Origin: Botrytis cinerea B05.10
Lineage: Eukaryota; Ascomycota; Leotiomycetes; Helotiales; Sclerotiniaceae
Direction of reading: 5' to 3'
Assembly (NCBI RefSeq): GCF_000143535.2
Contig: NC_037321.1
Span: 1,488,001 to 1,552,000, forward strand
DNA length: 64,000 nucleotides
Shown here: in pieces, positions 58,670-64,000 of the stretch
Position numbering within the stretch: position 1 is the first letter of the stretch
How the letters are laid out: each line of letters starts with the position of its first letter
Position numbers and translations under genes: made by a program
Notes under the pieces: model-generated
Databases searched by the model: none
The model's input: only the letters and a program-made list of their open reading frames with translations
Told to the model about the DNA's origin: nothing

Positions 58670-61356
58670 ATCCTCAGTTAGAGCTTCGGCAGATGTTAAT
58701 ACCGTGCGGAGCAACGCTGTAATAAAAATTTCAATCCAAGCCTTTCCTGCTTCTTTCTTCTTTCTTGTTCCTTAAAAATCTCCATGGAGATCACAACTAT
58801 CCAGAACTTAGCTTCCTATGCTTGGTGGTTGGGTACGAAACACACCTCACAGAACAGCGGTAAGTTTGCCGCACACAATTTCAATGCTCGTAAACTTTCA
58901 TGTTAACCGGGGTTTCCGGATTCCCTAACCAATTCCAGTTCATTTAAGTATCATTTTCCCACCATTTCCACCCATGTGCCAGACACTTCCGTCGCTTTCT
59001 CATAATCCATGCATCAGGAAAGGCGATGGCGGCCGTTTTCCTGCATAAAGCACGTGTGACAAGGAACGGCAAGAGGCAAACTAAAACCTGGTGTCTTCCC
59101 CTGCTGGCCCTGGCCCTGTCCTGGTCGAATGGGCTAAACAAAAACTAAAAGCCACGAGACGAGATGGTGACATTAATGCTTCTAGTCTAATTCTCGAAAT
59201 GCCTCACCGTCTGAAAAGGAACCGGACCGGGTAGAATGTGTTCCCCGGGAGGGGTCAAGGCGTGAAAAGACGCCCTATATTGGCAGAGCCTTTTCCTCCG
59301 TGGATTTGAGAGTCTCTAATGGAGAAAACTTTTTAAATGTACTAGAGGGAGATGGATTTCAATACCTACTTCTCGACATGAGGCAGCTCGCTATCCTCTA
59401 TCGTGTAGTGATATTTATTATACAGGTAGATCAATGTAACATTGTATTGCAGCTAAAGGAACATGCATCTTCACATCCCTAGGTGATTATGTAGTCAAAA
59501 ACGTATGTGCCACGAACTCGTATGAAACCCCAAATAGTAGTGATGAGCTGGGGATTCTTCCGCAGTCAAATGGAGGGTTGTGATTTATTCTCCGCGTGAG
59601 ATCTAACGAGGGGTTATTCGTAGGGAGGAATCTTGCAACGCATTAATGACGAGGGGGGGGTATAAGCAGAAGATGGAAAATGTATCAAGACCAAGTAGGT
59701 AGGTAGGTATACGATGACAACAAAGTTCCGAGGTAATTGAAACCCCCCCCCCCCCCAACAATTTTTTCAATCTATGGATGCAGCAAAAGACAAAGAGGGA
59801 AATGGAGGCTGGGAGGGGTTTGGTAAGGGTCTAAGATCTATCAGAGAGGTTTGACTTTGTATTTGAACATCTATTTCTCGAATAGGGAAATCTTTTCGTC
59901 CACATCAACACGGCAGGATCGTTTGGACTTCGCATAGCACGGTTGGCAGTTGCTCTGAAAAAAAAAGATGGTTGGTTGCAAGGACTGCGTACCTATCAGA
60001 ATGCCAGAATCAGAGTGTCAATATTCGAAAAGCATATCCCTACAAGGAAACAATCTTCTTCATCCACACGCGGACACCGCAGCAGAAACCATCACAAACG
60101 ATATCCGGTCGTCTGCACCTTCCCGAGGTGTAAGTGACATAGATGGTAATCTGGATCTGTCAGGTTTGCTATCAAGGTACCGACAGCTTGGTCGAAATGA
60201 AAAAGTGACACGATTTTCAAAGGGAATAACCGCTCGGTGAACTTCTTTTGCTCTGTTGTTGCATTGTATCAGGGCGTGTTATTACGTGTCCTGAGACTCT
60301 CGTTGATTTCCCATCTTCGTATTCCCAACGTGAAAGACACGAAATGGGATGTGCGTTCTGAAGACCTAGTGATCACGATTCCAAATGAAGCTTCAGGGAA
60401 GATGTTGTCTTGGAAGAGGTCTAACGGCTCGAGCCGTCGGGTTCTTCCAATTATACTTTCTCATGCCGTTTCTTCTTCTTTTTGCAGGAAGCATCTCCGT
60501 TTTGTTTCAATATTGTTTGCTAATTATGTGTATAAGATGGAAATGAAATTGGATGATTCGCTTATGGGTTTCTGACACTGACAATGAACTTGAATAATGA
60601 AGGGGGTCCACAGTCCACTATCCACCGATCCGAAAAAATCCCTGAATATCATTAGCTTTCGAATCCGACGTGCTAGGATTAGGTTTACGCCATTTCATTG
60701 AAGACGGCTTGTCACTTCCTCTGCCCTTGATTCCATTCATCTACACCCTACCACACATTTCAACATGCTCTTAAGGTCGGTCTGCATTGGTTTCCCTAAA
60801 AAGAAAGTAAAATAAAATTGAGCAAAAGAAAACATCACACAAGACCTTTTCCCTATCCTATGTAAGGTTACAAGTAAGTTGAACTATAGTTTCATGCAAT
60901 AATATTCTTATAGATATAGGTCGGTATTCGCATCCTCTCAGAGTCGCCTGTTCAAACTTGCATGCAAGTAGTGTGAGCAGTTAGTCCGAGATACATATTG
61001 GATACTCCATACCTATATCCTTCATTTACAGATCACGCTCCTGGTTACTAAAGTCCTTCGGGTCTTGTAATCGAAGGACAGAGATCAGAATCCCTTTACT
61101 TCGGTCTCCTCTCCTATTTCCCACGCAAAGAGTCGCACGCATTGTCCAACTGTTTATTTACTTGTTCCCCATTATGACGCAGTGATGATGGTACTAGTAT
61201 GATGTCCGTTGACTTCCTCAACTACCTCGAAGCTTTCAATCCTCGAATCAAGCAGAATATATTCTTTACCACAACCAATATACTTCGAATAATACTATCT
61301 ACACCCATAACAATCTTACCAAATCATTTTTGAACTTACATTGATCCTAATTCATC
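58670..61356. other. 2.7-kb intergenic region, no supported gene
   Basis: It contains CACGTG at 59051-59056, a G run near 59653-59660 and a C14 run at 59743-59756. A 90-codon frame from ATG at 59968 to 60240 follows an A-run but has no recognisable pattern and may be chance. The promoter of the gene starting at 61357 is at the right end, with AC-rich and CT-rich sequence before the ATG. Confidence 0.45.
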
Positions 61357-62724
61357 ATGACGACATTTTCGACATTGGATGCGTTGACGAGTCTAACCCA
61401 ATCCATACCGGATTGGAACAAACGACTAGACGACTTAAATGGTCAAATAGCTCTACGACAAATCGAGCTTGCACGCTTGACAGATCACAAACCTGCACGC
61501 TCTGTGAAAAATAAAGGTTCCACCGAGTCACTACGACCCAAAGACGGCGAAGAAGCCCCCAACGAATTCGAAAAGCCCAAGCAAACTCCCACATCTCCCA
61601 TCGGCTCCCCCAAACCAGCACAAAATGGCTTTTCCTCCGAAGCCCGACCCAATTCCCCATCCGTAGCTCGAGCCGCTGCTGCTGCAGCCCTCGAATACAA
61701 CCAATCCCCCTCTCAGCCCGCTCCCCAATCGCCAGAGCCACTCACTCCCCGCGCATCTCCCAACGCGCTAACCCGGCAATCCTCACAACCTACACCCCCC
61801 ACCGAACCCTTACCACGAGCCCCCGCCGTCCTTCGAAAACGCAAAACGGAATCCCTCGCATCGGGAAACTCACACGCCCCACGATACAGAACCAGATCCA
61901 TGATCATAGTATACTACGACAGCGCGGTGCAGACCGCATTCGAAGAACTCGTCAAATTTGTGAGCGGCAATAGGAACGCGATGAGAAAGGGGAAAATGGC
62001 TGCTAAGATGGCCGAAATGAGACGAGCGGCTGAAATGGAAGCCGAGGAAGAAAGCGACGACGAATCCGAATCGGAGGCTTCAAAAGTATTGGGCAACGCG
62101 TTGCTCAAGCCTTCTTTACACCCTCAAGCGGGCTCGGACCGAACTTCCAATGGCACAACTGGAGATACTCGAGCGGGAGCAAAACTCAAATTCACATCGA
62201 CGAGAAACATGGGTTCGACTCGCGATCGCGTGGCTATTGGAAATACGATGAATGTGCTACGAGGCTATCGTCGAGCCGGAGGGGGAATCGAAGGCGCCGG
62301 AGGAAACTCTCCCGATATCTTTGACGAGCTCGACAAGGGGCTCGAATGGTGCCAGGGACAGTGCGAGCACGCTGCTCACCAATTCCTGCGCGATGGGGAG
62401 TGCAGCACGGAGATTGAGAATATCAAGAGGAGACTGGGAGAAGTTGGGGAGATGGCCGAGAGGGAGGTTGAAAAGTTGCGGGCGGAGCAGGCGTTGGAAT
62501 TGGAATTAGAATCGGAAAAGAAAAAAAAAAATCCGAATGCTGATTCGCTTGTTGATGGAAGGAAATCTATCCCGGTCCTAACTCCTGTCTCTCGTGGTCC
62601 GGTGGACTTGGAAGTGGATGATGCGATGGAAGTGGATGATGATGATGATGACGATGATGATGATAATGATGATTTTGATCCGAGGAAATTGATCTTTAAA
62701 CGATCGGGAGATAGGATGCCTTGA
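61357..62724 (+). CDS. Conserved-looking hypothetical protein with coiled-coil and acidic tail
   Basis: I do not recognise this single-exon, 455-aa protein. It opens with a short helix pair (TLDALTSLTQSIPDWNKRL, then DLNGQIALRQIELARL), likely coiled coil. A long Pro/Ser/Thr-rich linker (residues ~50-165) follows. The best-looking folded part is RYRTRSMIIVYYDSAVQTAF to about residue 230, with basic-then-acidic helices (RKGKMAAKMAEMRRAAEMEA, then EEESDDESESE). A second helical part has DELDKGLEWCQGQCEHAAHQF and a glutamate-rich coiled coil. The end is an Asp run (VDDDDDDDDDDNDD) followed by FDPRKLIFKRSGDRMP. Composition suggests a nuclear protein, perhaps chromatin or RNA related, but this is inference only. 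Single-copy status and conservation are unknown. Confidence 0.8.
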   Translation: MTTFSTLDALTSLTQSIPDWNKRLDDLNGQIALRQIELARLTDHKPARSVKNKGSTESLRPKDGEEAPNEFEKPKQTPTSPIGSPKPAQNGFSSEARPNSPSVARAAAAAALEYNQSPSQPAPQSPEPLTPRASPNALTRQSSQPTPPTEPLPRAPAVLRKRKTESLASGNSHAPRYRTRSMIIVYYDSAVQTAFEELVKFVSGNRNAMRKGKMAAKMAEMRRAAEMEAEEESDDESESEASKVLGNALLKPSLHPQAGSDRTSNGTTGDTRAGAKLKFTSTRNMGSTRDRVAIGNTMNVLRGYRRAGGGIEGAGGNSPDIFDELDKGLEWCQGQCEHAAHQFLRDGECSTEIENIKRRLGEVGEMAEREVEKLRAEQALELELESEKKKKNPNADSLVDGRKSIPVLTPVSRGPVDLEVDDAMEVDDDDDDDDDDNDDFDPRKLIFKRSGDRMP

Positions 62725-63386
62725 ACATTTGGACATGCATGTTGAGTTTCTCTAGAAACATTGGAGTTGTCTTTTTTATATTTTTATATTTTTTTATAAA
62801 AAGTTATAAAAATATATATATATATATATATAAAAACATATATTGAATGGAGTGAGATTCTTGGGGTCGGCGTAAGGATTGCTTGGTTGCTTGCTTCTTG
62901 CCGCATGGAATGTACGGCGTGAAAAAGTACGGAGGTGGGATTGCAAAGGTGCGGCATTTTCGACGGTGCGTAGCATGGATGGTTTACATCCAAGGCTTGG
63001 GATATAGTTTTCTGAGTTGGATGGATGGATCTGATGGATATGTGAATGGCTATCGTCATTCATTTGGATTGGCATTGGGGTGGAAAAGCGATGAGTCGTA
63101 TACAGAAACAAGAATGGTGTTGAATATTTTTGGACGTAATCTAATATATCAATCTCATCAACTTAATCATATCATATCATATCACGGTTCACCTCATTTT
63201 ATGGTGGAATTGGTTCTTGTGCAGTATAGAAAAGGGCAATGCTCATTCATCTATTTTTATACGTGTACATCATTCATGGTATCATGCATGAGGTCTGTTG
63301 GTAGCTACGTGACTTGTCATCTCCTAACTTCCATACACCCTAATGCTCTCGATTGTACAGTTTATCGTTTGAATTGCTTGTACACT
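62725..63386. other. Convergent intergenic region
   Basis: It separates the two last genes. A (TA)n run lies at ~62811-62832 within very AT-rich sequence, probably the 3' UTR/terminator area of the plus-strand gene. A longer open frame from 62883 to 63527 on the plus strand overlaps the next gene antisense and shows no protein pattern. Confidence 0.5.
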
Positions 63387-64000
63387 TTATCTGATAATAG
63401 CTCCAGCCAAAGACTTGACCTTGCAAACACCACCACTCACAGTGACCAATTTTCCAACACCAGTCTTGGCATCCTCTCCTTCCTTGCTCAACTCCTTTAC
63501 AACACCCGCATCAAAAGCAGCTTCTAAATCTGCAGTTGTGGTGAAACCCGGTTGGATCATCTCCCAAACCTTCTTCTTTGGGTTCAAAACGCCCTCGGGT
63601 TCTCCCTGCCACCCCTCAAAGAAGACTCGTTCACCAGCCTTAGCATCAGCTGGTGGAGTAACAAGTTCGATCGGGCCGGCGTGGTGATCTTCTTCTCCTT
63701 CCTTGAGTTTGGGAGAGGCGGCTAAAACCATGGCGCATGATTTGATACCACGCATCTTGACGGGTTTGAGGTTGCACACAACTACTACCTTGCGACCTTG
63801 CATTTCTTCGAGAGGAATGAGACCGTTAAGACCAGAGCAGACGGTTCGCACAACTTGTCCTTCGTATTCAGATGTATCGTCGGTACCGGGCTTGTCACCC
63901 ATAGCAATGGTAGAGACAAACAAAGAGTCGGCTTCGGGATGCTTGATAGCTTTGAGGATATGACCAACACGGAGATCGATCAAACATGGAGAAAGAGGAG
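63387..64000 (-). CDS. Arc1/EMAPII-type tRNA-binding protein, C-terminal part (runs off the window)
   Basis: The frame is open from the right edge of the window to TAA at 63387-63389, about 204 codons. It carries the OB-fold tRNA-binding domain found in yeast Arc1p and mammalian AIMP1/EMAPII: LIDLRVGHILKAIKHPEADS, then GQVVRTVCSGLNGLIP, RKVVVVCNLKPVKMRGIKS and CAMVLAAS. The C-terminal EMAPII-like extension follows, with PADAKAGERVFFEGW, EGVLNPKKKVWEMIQPGF and a final GVCKVKSLAGAIIR. Arc1p-type proteins bind tRNA and hold methionyl- and glutamyl-tRNA synthetases together in the cytosol. The residues just before the domain (PPLSPC) look like the usual Pro/Ser linker to an N-terminal interaction domain, which would lie beyond the window. 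A methionyl-tRNA synthetase with a C-terminal EMAPII domain is the main alternative. Confidence 0.88.
   Translation of the reverse strand, partial: PLSPCLIDLRVGHILKAIKHPEADSLFVSTIAMGDKPGTDDTSEYEGQVVRTVCSGLNGLIPLEEMQGRKVVVVCNLKPVKMRGIKSCAMVLAASPKLKEGEEDHHAGPIELVTPPADAKAGERVFFEGWQGEPEGVLNPKKKVWEMIQPGFTTTADLEAAFDAGVVKELSKEGEDAKTGVGKLVTVSGGVCKVKSLAGAIIR

Noticed and set aside
59968..60240. A 90-codon frame starting MVGCKDCVPIRMPE.
   Set aside because: It has an ATG but no signal, domain or splice support; length is within chance expectation.
62883..63527. A 214-codon plus-strand frame at the right end.
   Set aside because: It runs antisense into the tRNA-binding protein gene and crosses AT-rich and simple sequence without protein-like features.

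Overview
The window reads as nuclear DNA of a filamentous ascomycete. It has compact genes with short GT-AG introns (mostly 48-100 nt), moderate GC, fungal-only genes (translation elongation factor 3, ATP25, Zn(II)2Cys6 regulator, exo-polygalacturonase) and a chromovirus-type retrotransposon remnant. Protein wording, especially of ATP25, the nitrate-regulator-like factor and the polygalacturonase, suggests Leotiomycetes, probably Sclerotiniaceae (Botrytis/Sclerotinia relatives). The family placement is an inference from remembered resemblance, not a search.

Layout. 0-1.5 kb: 3' end of a Ty3/gypsy chromovirus polyprotein (integrase tail plus chromodomain), a purine tract, an LTR start and an AT-rich, RIP-like stretch. 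1.5-4.9 kb: EF3 (minus). 4.9-8.8 kb: no convincing gene. 8.8-10.8 kb: intronless secreted TolB-like beta-propeller (plus). 12.1-13.4 kb: unrecognised two-exon gene (minus). 14.3-16.0 kb: S1/P1 nuclease in eight exons, two of them only 12 and 17 nt (minus). 16.7-24.3 kb: ATP25 (minus) and the mitochondrial RNA polymerase RPO41 (plus), head to head. 25.0-26.0 kb: small secreted cysteine-rich protein (plus). 26.7-29.1 kb: CDC5/CEF1 splicing factor (plus). 29.6-31.3 kb: hexokinase-family protein (minus). 31.9-33.9 kb: GILT-family thiol reductase (plus) and DcpS decapping scavenger (minus), whose coding ends overlap by 38 bp. 35.6-37.6 kb: MFS transporter (plus). 40.2-43.5 kb: NIT4/NirA-like Zn(II)2Cys6 regulator in eight exons (plus). 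43.5-46.1 kb: microsatellite-rich intergenic DNA. 46.1-50.7 kb: PAS-containing hybrid histidine kinase (minus). 53.6-54.9 kb: F-box/2EXR-like protein with a possible N-terminal acylation signal (plus). 55.3-56.8 kb: exo-polygalacturonase GH28 (minus). 57.75-58.7 kb: Alr4036-type FMN-binding pyridoxamine-phosphate-oxidase-like protein (plus). 61.4-62.7 kb: unrecognised acidic-tailed protein (plus). 63.4-64.0 kb: C-terminal part of an Arc1/EMAPII-type tRNA-binding protein (minus, runs off the window).

This is mostly a housekeeping region (translation, splicing, mRNA decay, mitochondrial gene expression) with scattered secreted, plant-interaction-type genes and no metabolite cluster. I rebuilt exon structures by matching reading phase across splice sites; every multi-exon model given is in frame from ATG to stop. 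Points of most interest: micro-exons that carry zinc ligands of the S1/P1 nuclease, a 14-nt exon carrying the thiol motif of the GILT protein, the ATP25/RPO41 divergent pair, the DcpS/GILT coding overlap, and a repeated TCGG-N2-CCGA element around the beta-propeller gene. I did not find a clearly new multi-gene system.
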